A DNA stretch of 64,000 nt from Streblospio benedicti (taxonomy: Eukaryota > Annelida > Polychaeta > Spionida > Spionidae). Below are positions 35,878 to 48,051 of the stretch, piece by piece; the stretch's first letter is position 1, and each line of letters opens with the position of its first letter. The DNA is taken from NCBI GenBank assembly GCA_019095985.1, contig CM032662.1, forward strand, positions 3,780,019 to 3,844,018, read 5' to 3'. Made by a program: the position numbers and the translations under genes. A model generated the notes under the pieces. That model did no database searches and was not told the DNA's origin. It worked only from the letters and a program-made list of their open reading frames with translations.

Positions 35878-36999
35878 TGGACGGTACTCCAGCTCGGTCG
35901 ACCCCGGTGGTGGTGTTCCTAGCGACACCCATCAACAGCGGATCAGACAAAAAACTCTGCGGAATGTTCACCTCATTGACAATTTCTTCGATTGTAGAGT
36001 CGAAAATTTCCTCAACAATATCATTTAGATATGTCACTCGCCTTAATTTCATCCATCAGTTTTTTGCCAACTATTTTCTAAAAATGAACAAGTTGAACGT
36101 ATACATTTATGAAGTGTTAAGAGTGATAGTTTTCACATTCATGTTGATTTTCCATTTAAAGACAATGAAAGTTGGTGTTTTTCGTCCAAGTGCATTGACC
36201 CATTTCAATGCTCAAGCTGGTTAAAATTGTCAACATCCCTTTTACTTTTCTATTGGGAAATAATGTTAGATGCATACCAATTTTAGATTTTCAGTACAGA
36301 TAAACAAGACATCTGCGTAAAGTGGTCACCCACTTTATCTGGACCCCCAAATGGAAGTGTGTGCAAGAACAGGTCAATTTATAGACTAAAATATAAGCAA
36401 AACACTAAAGGAACTCACCCCCAAAAGTACGAGGCTCCAGGCTTTGGGGGGTGAGTTCTTAGTGTTTAGTTTATAATTTAGTCTATAAATTGCCCTGTGT
36501 AAAAAGTGTATAAAAGTATAACCTTTGGCTCCGGATGTCCTCCTGGTATATCAATCATACCTTGTGCTTCACCACAATCATTACTTCGTTGTATAAAGAT
36601 AACCTTGTCATCAGCAGTTATAACTAGGGCACCGACACCCAAAGCATCAGATAAGAATGCCTGGGGGTTTTTATGCAAAGAATCCCCCATATTTCTAAGT
36701 TCTTTTTTAAATGAGGAGCAATTAGTTCCTATGAAATCTTTGTAACACGTTAAACCGACGTTAAATGTATGCCCAGTCACAGAATCTAGTCTAAATTTAG
36801 TCCCATTCCACAGTATTGGATTTTTAGAAAGTCTTTCCTGCCAAGTGATATCAATGTTATTTTCATATTCAGTTGGGAGCACCTTCCTATTAAAATCAAA
36901 AGACCAGTTGATTTTCAGTGTTTTCCTGTCCACAAATGAGCTTCTAGCAAATGAACACATTAGCAATACATCTTTGTCAAACGTTTCTGTAAAGTCCAT
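35878..36999 (-). CDS. NUDT22: second partial NUDT22 copy, probably an assembly duplicate
   Basis: Exon 1 (36999-36523) encodes the same 159 residues as the first copy, apparently without a single change. Exon 2 (36077-35878) carries several small insertions and deletions that break the frame, and exon 3 is absent because the sequence beyond it falls into the N gap. The promoter side (37,000-37,230) also repeats the first copy's upstream region. Identity this high in introns and flanks, next to an N gap, fits an unmerged overlap of two contig ends or two haplotypes. It does not look like an old paralogue. Confidence 0.85.
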
Positions 37000-37726
37000 C
37001 GTTTAAATTGCTATGTATATGGACAACTTTTGACAATATATTATATGATTGGATTATTTGTCAAATTCCAAACATGAACACGTGTCACTATTTGAGATAG
37101 TAACATAATTATGAATTCGGAGCTTCAAGTGAAGAATCGTGGTTAACTTCCTAAATGCAGTTTAGTGCATTTTTATTTATAAATTTGAATGGTAAATTAT
37201 TGGGGTGTAAAATATTTTTTACTACACCAGGTAACATAAGTCAGTAAATTAAAAAAAAAAAAAAAAAAAAATACCTAGATGCCAATCGATAAAAGTGACT
37301 ATTTTTACAGGCCCGTAACCGCAGTTCTATTTTTACAGCCCATGCTGCAAAGAAAACCAGAGACCCTACTAACCGCAGTTTAGAAATGCTTAAATTTTTA
37401 CCTTGAAATAGGAGTAGTAGCAAAATCCACAAACTTTGTCCAAAGAAAAAGCTACTCGAACTAAACCTACACCTCCAGTAAGATACAGTACAGAAAATCC
37501 CTCATTGAATAGTTCAACAATGGCAAGAAAAAGACAGAAACCGGTGCGCCCACACCACAACTGACTCAAATGTAGCATGGTCGCAGACTATAAACAGCCC
37601 GTTAATATAAGTTGCACTGGAGTAGGTTAGATTTCCTTGGCTGCACACACCTTGATAGGCTTATGTTGTTGTTTATTATGGCCACTGTAGGATTGGGCAA
37701 CTAGTACGACTTTTGTACTGGATCTG

Positions 37727-38000
37727 AGCCGAATAGCGGCAGTTCTCTCTCAGATGCTGGATGGGCAACAAGTAGGGTTGTCGACATATTCCTCGGAATA
37801 GGCCCTCATTCACTTGTTCTTCCGGGGTTGGCCGGTGGTCTTCCTCCCAAATCTAAGTCCCGCGTGGCTGTGTGTAGGGGACGCCCGAAGCACTGCGTGT
37901 CATCACTGGTGCAAAGTCGTCCCCGCACGGAGGCCTCTCATGAAACACAGGGGTGAACACCGTCTTGGCAGTGGGTAATTGGAACCCAGGCCACGTTGCC
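37727..38000 (+). repeat. direct duplication, unit 1, upstream of RSPH9
   Basis: Shares about 280 bases with 38,337-38,632 in the same orientation (for example AATAGCGGCAGTTCTC, CCCTCATTCACTTGTTCTTC, CTTGGCAGTGGGTAA). An unclassified element may supply both. Confidence 0.8.
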
Positions 38001-38336
38001 CCAGGGACGACGCTGTCAAGAGGAAGGCGGTGCTCAGAGAAGTTTGGGCAGTAGCACATACTGTCAATTTCTTCACAGATTGGTGCCGTGACCAGGATCT
38101 CACGAGAGTACACGCAAGAAAGGGAGTCCATGTGGTGACCTGTGTCTCCGGGGATTAGCAGCCATGGCAGAAGCATTCAAGACTAGCCCGGGAGCGCTAG
38201 TGTTGCAGTCACTGAAAGATTTATTTGAGTTTACCCAACCACAGTTCCGGATCCCCGAGGACGACCAGACCAGGGAAGCGCGAGACTCCCTCACAGCAGC
38301 AGAGTTAGAGATTAGGGAACTAGTACTCTCTTGTAC

Positions 38337-38632
38337 TGAATCTGAGCCAAATAGCGGCAGTTCTCCCTTAGATGCTGGATGGGCAGCAAGTATGATTGTC
38401 GACCTATTCTTTGGAATAGACCCTCATTCACTTGTTCTTCCAAGGTTGGCCGGTGGTCTTCCTCCCTCTCGTGGTCTAATTCCTGCACGGCTGTATGTAG
38501 GGGATGCCTGAAGCACTGCGTGTCATCAGCACTGGTGCGAAGTCCTCCCCGTGTGGAGGCCGTGTGGAGGCCTCTTGTGAAACCCAGGGGTGAACACCAT
38601 CTTGGCAGTGGGTAACTGGAACCCAGGCCGGG
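38337..38632 (+). repeat. direct duplication, unit 2
   Basis: Second unit, with a small internal doubling (GTGTGGAGGCCGTGTGGAGG). The open frame 38164-38511 that crosses it matches nothing I know. Confidence 0.8.
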
Positions 38633-39360
38633 GCGTACGTGGAGAGCATTAGTACACAAAGAGGAGTTATCTTGAGAACCGCAAGACCACCCCTTCACTT
38701 GTCGGATCAGTTGTCTGACAGATGAAATGGGCTTGTCGGAACCCCCATCTGTCAGGGATGACGCTGTCAAGAGGACGGCACTGCTCGCAACACTTTGCAT
38801 ATGTCCATGGTTGGGCAGTAGCATCTGTCGGATAAGTCAATTTTATTCAACTGAGTACAAAAAAATATGGGGAACATACCACATTCCCTTATACTTCGCA
38901 TATGTCCATGTGTCTGATCAGTTAAGCACATGTCGGAAGACATGTCCAACATATGAAATGTTTATAATTCTGATCTGAGTAAGCATAAGTGTTTGAACTG
39001 TCGACCATCTGGAGGAAGCCAGGTCCAACGCATGAAATGTTCGAAATTCTCAGCTGTCAACGTGTCAGACCTCTGGCCACAAGGATCCTCTTCCATCAGA
39101 GCCAAGAAGAGAGTTAAGGCGGTCCAGCAGGACTCGGAAAAGGCCAGGATGGCATGATGACTTTGTCATGTGAATGTAAATTGTCACTAATATGTTATGT
39201 CCAGTTCTTAGGTTGTGAGTATCAAGTTCGCACGGGTTGTGATTTTCTTTTTTTATGTTCCCCGTAAGAATAGACTCAGTTTTATGTTTACAAGCCCGTA
39301 AAAATAGAATTGCGTTTATGTTTACGGACCCGTAAAAATAGCTACTCCCAACGATAGAAT

Positions 39361-39389
39361 TGCGCATGCGTGTTGAGTTTCTTAGCAAC
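39361..39389 (+). promoter_or_regulatory. NRF1-like and RFX X-box-like sites upstream of RSPH9
   Basis: TGCGCATGCG (39361-39370) matches the NRF1 palindrome. GTTTCTTAGCAAC (39377-39389) has a perfect right half (AGCAAC) and a weak left half of the RFX X-box. They lie about 75-100 bp before the start codon. RFX factors drive motile-cilium genes, so the site is in a sensible place. The X-box call is tentative because of the weak half. Confidence 0.45.
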
Positions 39390-39463
39390 CACAAAGCTTC
39401 ACGGAAAACTGACAGAAAACTTCTGAGTTCTTTACATTCTTTTTGTAAATCCTAGCTTTAAAT

Positions 39464-41475
39464 ATGGAGGCACCTAAATTGCACTTGGACATTGATTACG
39501 TTGGTACAAGCGGAATCATTCTCAGCCCCGAACAGAAGGCCAGCTTGCAGACATCACTCACAATTCTACAGAATAATCAGAAATTTGCTACTGTTTACTT
39601 TTGGGGCAAAATTCTAGGTGTTAAAGATGATTATTTCATTGCGCAAGGTGTGCCAAAGGATGAATTGCAAGAGAGGCGAGTCCTGTACAGGCAAGTATGA
39701 TAGATTTAGAACTTTTATAAGTTCATTTTTTTCAGACTTAATGGCGTTTATAAATATGAATATGAAGAAATTATTTTGTACTGCTACTAATAAATATTCA
39801 TTTTATCACGGTTGTGCAGAAGCTGTCTAGTGAGCCTCATAATTTGTTGCGCCTACGTGTTTGTCAATGTTGGGAAGCATATACTTTTTATTTAAAATTG
39901 CGGGAATATGTGGAGAAATGCGTCATCCCGCGGAAAGCTCACCCTAGAATAAGCTCTGAATTTGAGATCATGATTATATATATAGTTATAATATATGTAT
40001 TGTTATATGCAGTAATGTTGTCCCAGTTTATATTCACTGGTATTTAACGAGTAAAAAATACTAAATCTCATATTTTTGCAGTAAGGACTGTGTGCATTGG
40101 GGTCTTCTACCACCAGCAACAGAAGAAATGAAGCAAAAGACAAAACTTGCTAGAGGTCGCTTCACTGGAGACCCCTCTTACGAATTTGAGCATATTGAGG
40201 TGAAGAAAGTTGGAGAAGGAGATGAGGCTTCTGAAGAGGAAGAAACGGTAATAAACTTTTAGTATGGTGAATGTTTTACTTGGGCTATAAATACAGCTGG
40301 AGATTTTTGTCCTAGTATAAAAAGTTCTTGGAGCTGCTCGTACTATATCATGTTAAAACAGAACAGACTTGAGAAAGCATTGAAGATTGATAGTTTTTAG
40401 GTGAAACCTTCCGCTTTGACGTCTATTTTATATTTATGGACTTTCAGTGAACTAAACAAACTTCACATTTTAGACTATGATCAAAGAAGAAGAAAGACTT
40501 GCCTCTGTAATCGCCGAAATTGATGAAGATGTGAGAATTGTACCAAGATCAGCCTATGTGAAAACACCAACGGGTCAGGTCTACAAAAACCGCAGCTTTG
40601 AAGGTTTGTAAAATACAGCAGTATTATTTTCATAAGTTTTTATTTTTTGTAGTTTTGTAACAGAAGAAAAAAACTAAATATACATCTTTGGGGATTTCTC
40701 TCTAGAGTTGGTTTTTAATATGTTGTAAGAAAATACCTTCTGCAATATTTGTTAACATATTTTTTAATTACTTTTTATGATCTCACTTGAATAGGCCTCA
40801 GTGTAGCGGAGTCTGCAAAGCTATGCAACTACATGCATTTCCGTGAAGCCTACAAATTAAATGAGAAATCACTTCTTGCTAAAGCCAACCTTGATAAAGC
40901 TATCGACTTCTTGGACACGATTGATGAAGATGTACCAAAAGGTAATGACATTATTAATTAAATACATATTATATGACAATGATAAATGTTGACCCAAGTT
41001 GTTATTATTTTGTTGGTGGGTAGTTATATCTTAGAGTATGGATCAGGGTTGGCAAACTTCTAGATGTTTAATATTTCTTCTTGGATGGTAGAATAAACTT
41101 GAGGAAATTGTGTCTTCCAGAAGAAATGAAAGTTTCATTGTTGTTTTTAAGAAAATGAAAGTTTAGTGGAAGAATGCAAATTTGGTATCCGGGCCAAATG
41201 ATTTGATCTTTGGAAGATGTATTCATTTTGTACCTTTTCAAAAGGGCCCCAATAGACGTGTGCTTCAATGCGTGGGATTGATACAGAGTTGTTACGAAGA
41301 TGTTAATGTTGCAGGTTCGTGGAGCCTGCAGTTTGAGCGGGGGTCAGCGCTGGTCACTCTGCGTTCGCTGCTGTGGCAAGGCTACGTGTTCTTCCATGTG
41401 CCCGGGACGCGCCAGTACGGATCCATCTACGTGGGCAGCGGAGAGAAGAACCTCGACCTGCCGTTCATGTTGTAG
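39464..41475 (+). CDS. RSPH9: radial spoke head protein 9, five exons
   Basis: RSPH9 is a component of the radial-spoke head of motile axonemes. Exons: 39464-39690, 40082-40247, 40474-40603, 40795-40941, 41315-41475. The joined frame is 276 residues, the same length as human RSPH9. Recognisable stretches are FATVYFWGKILGVKDDYFIA, HWGLLPPATEEM, GRFTGDPSYEFEH, TPTGQVYKNRSFEGLS and the C-terminus YVGSGEKNLDLPFML. Intron 1 uses a GC donor. The last exon is clearly richer in G and C at third positions than the first four. Polyadenylation signal at 41552-41557. It converges on MRPS18A and diverges from NUDT22. Confidence 0.97.
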
Positions 41476-41551
41476 AGACTATTGCCGAGTGGGCACTTCT
41501 TTCTGTGATTTATCATTGACACAAATGTATTGAATGTTTGTTTATTTAAGA

Positions 41552-41557
41552 AATAAA
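41552..41557 (+). terminator. RSPH9 polyadenylation signal
   Basis: AATAAA, 77 bases after the stop codon, implying a short 3' UTR of about 100 nt. Confidence 0.7.
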
Positions 41558-42199
41558 GCCTTTTTACCAGTAATTGTTTTATGCTGTCTAGTGCAATTGA
41601 AACCAATGCAAATTAACCATAGGGATATTTTTTTTCTATGTATACCATGTACATGTACTTGGGAAAACAAATTACAGTATATGACCATCCAAATACTAAA
41701 AATCCTATGTATTTGGTACATTGAGACCATCCAAATGGGTTTTAACAGTTTTACTTGTAGTTCGAACTTTAAATGTCAATGATCTTAATTTTCATATGGT
41801 CCAAATTCTGCAGTGGACTTTATGTGGTATGAGCCCTTGGATGGTTGTATATGGTATCAAATTCCAAGCAAAAATGAAGCCACAACTCTATTCAAATGGA
41901 TTTGCATGTAACTGGTAGAAGTCTGATATCTTTCTTTGTACATTACATGATTCCCGTGAAACAATGCAGTTGGAATGAACACAGGTACAATCTAAAAAAA
42001 TATGAATTTGTACTGAGTGCACAATAAAAATTGATCTTGAAAATATTTACTTCCAGTTTATAAGCTTAAAAGCCCAGGGCATTTAGATGATCTTGAATTG
42101 TCATTTTAAATATTTTTTCTTTCAATAAATCAAATCCTAAAATCAATTAGAGCAAGCCCTAATTTTTTCTCAATTTGAGCACACCTTCTGAATGAGGAA

Positions 42200-42592
42200 T
42201 AATTGATGCACCACGCCGTAACCCGGGTTACCGTGATACCCCGGCCCGTGAAAATAATAAAAAATTCATTTTTGAGCTAATTAATTTTTTTTAACATCAA
42301 TACCCCGGCATACCTTGATGATTAGTATGTCGTTTGTATCATAAAATTGCACCAGATCAGTCAAAATCACCGCAAAATGAACGAAAACTGCGTTTGGGTG
42401 CATAGAGAGTACAATATTGTGTTTATAATTGTGCTTAAAATACAGCGATCATGTGTATAGCTGCTATGCCACGAATTACTCAGGGGATATCACGGGAAAA
42501 ATGGGGCATTACGACATGCCGGGGTTTGCATTTCACGGCACCCCGGGGTATCATACGGACCCCGGGTTACAGCGTGATGCAGCACAAGTTAA
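42200..42592. mobile_element. TIR element between RSPH9 and MRPS18A
   Basis: Inverted ends of about 45 bases: CACGCCGTAACCCGGGTTAC at left and CCCCGGGTTACAGCGTGATG at right, each followed inward by TACCCCGG and GTGAAA. ATGCA occurs at both outer edges as a possible short target duplication. No coding. Confidence 0.75.
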
Positions 42593-42654
42593 TAGTATTT
42601 TCCCCAAAACTTAGAAAATTTCAAAACAAAACCACTGGATCATTTTTTCATTTT

Positions 42655-42660
42655 TTTATT
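42655..42660 (-). terminator. MRPS18A polyadenylation signal
   Basis: AATAAA on the minus strand begins only four bases after the TAA stop, so the 3' UTR would be about 20-30 nt. Confidence 0.6.
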
Positions 42661-42663
42661 GCA

Positions 42664-45600
42664 TTAATGTACATCTCCATCCTTGTCGTAATAGATATTG
42701 AACTGCCGCCATTTGTAGTTGCTCTTCGTTTTCGTCCAGTCTCTACCACCTTTCCTCTCTGGTCGTAATTCTGGCATAAGACCTAGAATAAAATATAAAT
42801 AAATTTAAAATTTGCACTTCGTAAATATCGGATGTTACCAGAATGTCTTGACAAATGACTGCACGGCTGGCAAAATTTCATAGATTTCTCATTGTTTTTG
42901 TCTCTTTTATTCAACCTATTTCATGAAAACAGTTGCGTCTACATGATACGATATTCAAGTAAAAAGCTCCTTTCCAATTTTTTTTGAAAAGGTTCCTATG
43001 AGTTCGAAAAACGTTTATAAAATTAAATTCAAAGTTTCGATTACTTCTGATTTATTAGTTTGATTATATTTTAAGAATTACCTAGCACTAAAAAGAAATA
43101 TAAGAACAATAATTATAGGGTATAAAAAGAGTGAAAATAATGCTCAACATTTTGTATTTTATGTTGTTCTTCCTACGTTATATTGTACCTAAAAAAATTG
43201 TTCAAAAATTGTTCAAAAATGTTTTTATTTAAGCTTTCCGGCTCTACAGAGCCCTAATCATAGCATTTTTAAGGTACAATATAGCATAGGAAGAACAAAA
43301 TAAAATACAAAATGAGACCATATGCTGTGTATAGGATACATGAGATTAGTAATATTTCTCAACATAAAAAATCCCGTCACAACGTGGGATTCTACTTATT
43401 TTATGCACTATTCGTCAATAAGTAGAGTCTGGTGTAGAGAGTTGTATGCATGATATTCTTATCTGTTATATGTACTGTGATGAAATAATTTTATTATTAA
43501 CTTCGTTTACGTTACTTTTTATATAACTTGGACTTTTAGTCTGATACAAATAAATAAATATTGAAAATACAGTAGACTTGGTTCACAGCACTTGGTCTCA
43601 TGATAGTATTGTTGTATGTACTTTTTGGCTGTGCAATAATCACGAAAGAGAATTTTTAAAAATAATATTATTCAAACGTTTTCCAAGGACCAAGTCCTTA
43701 TCAAAATAAGGAGCCTTAGAGCTCATGTTAAATAATATTATTTAAAAAATTTCTTTATTATTCCAAAAAGAATAAACAAAAAACTATCATGAAATAAATA
43801 AATAACACAATAAAATACCGTACCTGTGACAATTGTTTTAATGTACTTGCTGCACTAATGAATAAACTTAAATCAAATGGGAATATCCAACAAAGGAAAT
43901 CTAAACAAAAAAAACTTTTATGCATTAGCTTATAACAATGTAATTAAATGATGTAGTAATCAAGGAAACCCTAGCAAAGGAAGCGATTTGTGACTGCAAA
44001 TAGGGGTCAGTTGTTACCATTTTCACTGTAAATAATGTAAATGATTATAAAAAATATAAAATAAAAAAATCATGTCATGAAATGAAATAGAGTATAGGTC
44101 CAAAATCCGAATCCCTACAAGGATGAGTCAACTCCTTATCCGGAAATTTGATAAAAAAATCTTGGTCCCAAGAAAAAAAAACTCAGACATCTGTAAAATA
44201 ATATTATTTAAAAAAATTGCTCCTTAAAATCGATTAATAGGCAAGCCAAGCAAATAACATTAGCCTCTCCACTATTTCTATTGATAAATAAAGGTCTGCC
44301 TGTGACAATTGTTTTTGTGATAAAGACTAAATCGTCCTCAATATATTAACAACAAATAGGTTTGAATAAAGCAAAAATGTTACCGGTTGTTTTTCCAGAT
44401 AATGGATTGTTTTAATGTAAAAATTTTGATCTAGTAATCAAACCTTTGTCTCGTCAAATGCATGTATTTAACTGCAAAATTCTGATGAAAAATGTTCAGA
44501 TATTAATTAATTTAAAATAAAAAAGTAAGCCTCCCAATGCTGTTTTAAAAAAACGTGGTTCGGGACTGTTATGCTATTTAAATAATTAACATTTTTTAAA
44601 CTTAAAATTTATATTTCTGAAGGTGCTGTACTGTTGATTATTTAATAATCAAATAAATTTTCTATGGATATTATTAAAAAAAAAAATCCAAAAGTACAAT
44701 CACTTATAATGCAAAATATGCCAAATTTTCAATTTGTTCGCCTTGTCTGACCACTATCCTGCAGTCAATGGTCTATCCCTGTTTTTATGGGTCACCACCC
44801 CGATATCGTAACCCGGCATTAGGACATCTTTTCCCAAATTTCCTTTCCGGATAAACCTCAGCACCAGCATCCTTAAAAAGCAGTACCTGTGACAACTTTT
44901 ACTTTTCTTGCATCATTTTCTGATTATGTATGATTAAAAATGGTAATGTAAGAAAAATGAATAGAAAAAAAAAAAAATCCAGTCAAAACTATCAAAAAAT
45001 AAAAAAAAAAAATTATTCACAATGCAACTGTTAAAAAGCGCCAAAAGGCCTAAAATTATTCAAAAGTTGTCCCTGGAAGGACTGAGTTTCCCGTGGCGTA
45101 ACCCGGCACTCGACCTCCACTAGGTTTTAAGTTTTTTTAACCAGGACATTGCTTTTAGCAGTAAAGTGCAGATTTATTTCACAGGATCATGATTACCAAT
45201 CATGTTCTATCAGCAGGACGATGTTGTTCAAAATATCTACAAATTGTTCCCCCCATGACTCCTTGTACAAACTCTATATTTTATGACAAATTGTTCAAAA
45301 TTACTCTGAAATGGACGAATAACAAAATTAGCACTGGATCCTCCACTTGGTTTTAAGTAATTTTTCACATTTACTTATACAATTTGCATACATTCATGTA
45401 TCACCAATTATGTGATATCCATGTGTATGCAAAAACAAAATAAAAATTGCTAATTTGAATCATGGTACTTAATCCCAATTTTGACAAATCAAATATCTGA
45501 CTTATGTCTAGACACTGGAAAAATGCCATTTTCATGTAAGTGTTCACTATTATGTAAACCAATCAGAATAATCAAAATTGCAATGTAGATCTGGCAAAAA

Positions 45601-47129
45601 ATAGCGTTTCATTCCTATAATTTTTATTTTGACATTCATTACCATTTTTTAGTTATGATTGAAAATGTATAGTTCTGAACTTGCTGTCAGCACATTAGTA
45701 AAAGTTCCAACCAATGCTATATTATATTATATTACGTCTAAGAACACACGAAACACAAGTCCACAGCCCTCATTATTGTGGCCTTCTTACCCACATCCCT
45801 AATTGTTAGGACCTTTTTCCCTACATCCCAAAAAAAACATTTTAAAAAATTTTTTCCCACTTTCATCAAAAAAATAAACAAGGTCTTTTTCCCACATCCC
45901 ACTTCTTTATAAACCCGTCCCAAAAATAGTGGTTAAAAAAACTTACAAAAATCAGGCTTTTATGACATCATCCCAATTAACTGTAAGGTTGAATAAAAAA
46001 CTTACAAAAAAAAAAAAAAAAACAAGGACAACTGGGCTTTTGATTTCTGAAATCGTTTTTCTGAGTTACATGTATGATAAATAAACGAAATAAATGATAA
46101 ATGAATAAAAAACAAAATAAAAATAGATAAAATACTTGCTACCGTTAAAGAAAATAAACAAGGACAACTTGGCTCGTAACGAATCAAAAACTGTTCTAAA
46201 AATAGAGCTGATTGTATTACGTTGTAGTTTATAAATTCATCCACTTAACTGTACTTTGGTACTTATTGTGTTGTAACTTTTTTTTCTATATCATGTGTTA
46301 AGTCATACAGAAAAAAATAGATTTATCTGCTTGATTAATAAAATTTATCAAGTAAATGAAATATTGAAAAATATGTTTTAGAGCGGATGTCTACAATTTA
46401 AAAAAGTTATGTGAATTGTTGACATTTTTGTAACAATGGGCATAATTGTTTTCATTTTTGTCATATGAAAATTTCTAACTTTCAAGTTTATAAGTAACAC
46501 AAAAAGCGGACTCACTGTGTATTTGATCTGCACTCCGCCCAGGCGGTTAGGACAGATGGAGCAATAACCTTCACATTCTTTGTCAACTTTCAAAAATGTT
46601 TTGGATGATTCGTTTAGAATCTTGCCCTGAACCTGCATTGTAATAAATCATAGAAAATGAGTATCACTAAGAAGAATTCTTATAGCTTCTGGATTCGTCA
46701 TTCTGGATAACTAGCATTATGTTAGTGACACAGAAACTGTCATGTTTACCTCGCACTTGCGACGTTTCGTGGACTCACGTTCACTTCTACTGGCTCTTCT
46801 GCACTGTGAGGAATTCCATCTCTTGTGACACAGCGCCACCTTCAGTGCAGAAAAGTCAGTAGATGTGGACGTGAGTCCACGAAACGTCGCAAGTGCGAGG
46901 TAAACATGACAGTTTCTGTGTCACTAACACAATGGTAGTTATCCAGTATAAAAAATGAGTCTAACATTCAACGTTCTAAGGTTTGTCATGCAAAAATCCC
47001 ACGCAGAAAAATGCGGCTTTTTGCCCAGCCATAGAACATATATATCTAAGATTATGTAAATAATGATCATAGAAATAAGTTGCATACAAAAACTTACTAC
47101 TGTTGTATCCCCATCAGTTTCTACGGCAA
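42664..47129 (-). CDS. MRPS18A: mitochondrial ribosomal protein S18A (partial: three exons found)
   Basis: A bS18-type protein of the mitochondrial ribosome. Exons read: 47129-47098 (AVETDGDTTV), 46632-46516 (VQGKILNESS, then a zinc-type CSIC in ECEGYCSICPNRLGGVQIKY) and the last, 42782-42664 (GLMPELRPERKGGRDW to the stop). The order matches the family: an ETxxGKTT-like entry, CPIC, then LLPNxRP. Not found by eye are the first exon with the transit peptide, upstream of 47129 and ending in phase 1, and the core exon with the DVLLLSQFI and GLC-H-K blocks, which should lie between 46,515 and 42,783 in repeat-rich sequence. Assignment rests on three short exons plus its position beside RSPH9. Confidence 0.78.
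43147..43316. repeat. hairpin repeat in MRPS18A intron
   Basis: Arms of about 43 bases (TTTTGTATTTTATG, TTCTTCCTACGTTATATTG and the reverse complement) around a loop of about 80 bases. Confidence 0.8.
46728..46932. repeat. hairpin repeat with GACGTTTCG core, copy at 46.8 kb
   Basis: Arms of about 70 bases from GTGACACAGAAACTGTCATG to ACGTTTCGTGGACTCACG and their reverse complement, loop of about 60 bases. In the MRPS18A intron between 47098 and 46632. Confidence 0.88.
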
Positions 47130-48051
47130 CTGAAAATATACATTTAGGTAAAAATAAATTTGAGCTAATGAATGATCTTTCTAAAACTAGTCAACAATAA
47201 ATTTTGAATTGCATTTGGACTAAAATTTGGTTGGCTATTCTATTGTATGGTAAGACAAACTGAAGCAACAATTTTTATGGATGGATTTCATCTTTAATGA
47301 CAAAATCATACCTAAACAAAAATGTATAAAGTATTGAATAATTGTTTATGCCCACTGGCAATAATATCTGAGATCTGTTTGAATTAGTTGAAAAACGAAG
47401 TGCTCTGTCGCCAGGCTAGAAAAACCTGCATGTTGCAAAACGTAAATAAAATATGCCATGTTGTTTTTCAACAAAATGCTCCTTTCAAAAGTATTGTTCT
47501 CTTTACATTTAATTCTCAACAAAGTTTTGATGTGTAATTTGTCGGGACACATTAGGTTGTAAAATATAGTTTAGCAGGAATAGCAATGCGTGCTGAACGT
47601 GCATTGCGAAACACTTTCAGAATTAAATTTGACTGAATGGCCATGATAAAATTTTAGATCACACAGTAATTTTTGTCATAACAAAGTATACCAACAGTAG
47701 AAACACTGCAATGAGTCAATATTGATTTCATTATTGATTTTGTTTTATTATTTGTTTGATTTATTGATTTAGTGGAGACGGCTCAAGTTGCATTTGCTGA
47801 ATCCTTTTTCATTTGTGAAATAAAATATGTTTAAACCAATATTGATTTCAGATTAGGACACACCAAAAACAGAAAATAAACAATGGAACGTATGAAAAAA
47901 ATAAAACATAACATTCATGTTGCTGCACAGTGACATCATTATCTATGAGCTCCGACGTGATTCAAACATTACGGTAATCTCCAAGTGCCACAATCGCAGT
48001 CAGGGGAAACAATTCACCAATATCCTTGAATGGAGGTTACTACTGGGTTCT

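Noticed and set aside
35878-36999. NUDT22 as a true tandem paralogue or pseudogene
   Set aside because: Intron and flank identity plus the adjoining N gap fit a false duplication better.
38164-38511. 115-residue plus-strand frame
   Set aside because: It overlaps a duplicated non-coding-looking unit and resembles no known protein.
37600-39100. Remnant of an LTR or DIRS-type element
   Set aside because: Composition and broken frames hinted at a retroelement, but no reverse transcriptase, integrase, or terminal repeats could be seen.
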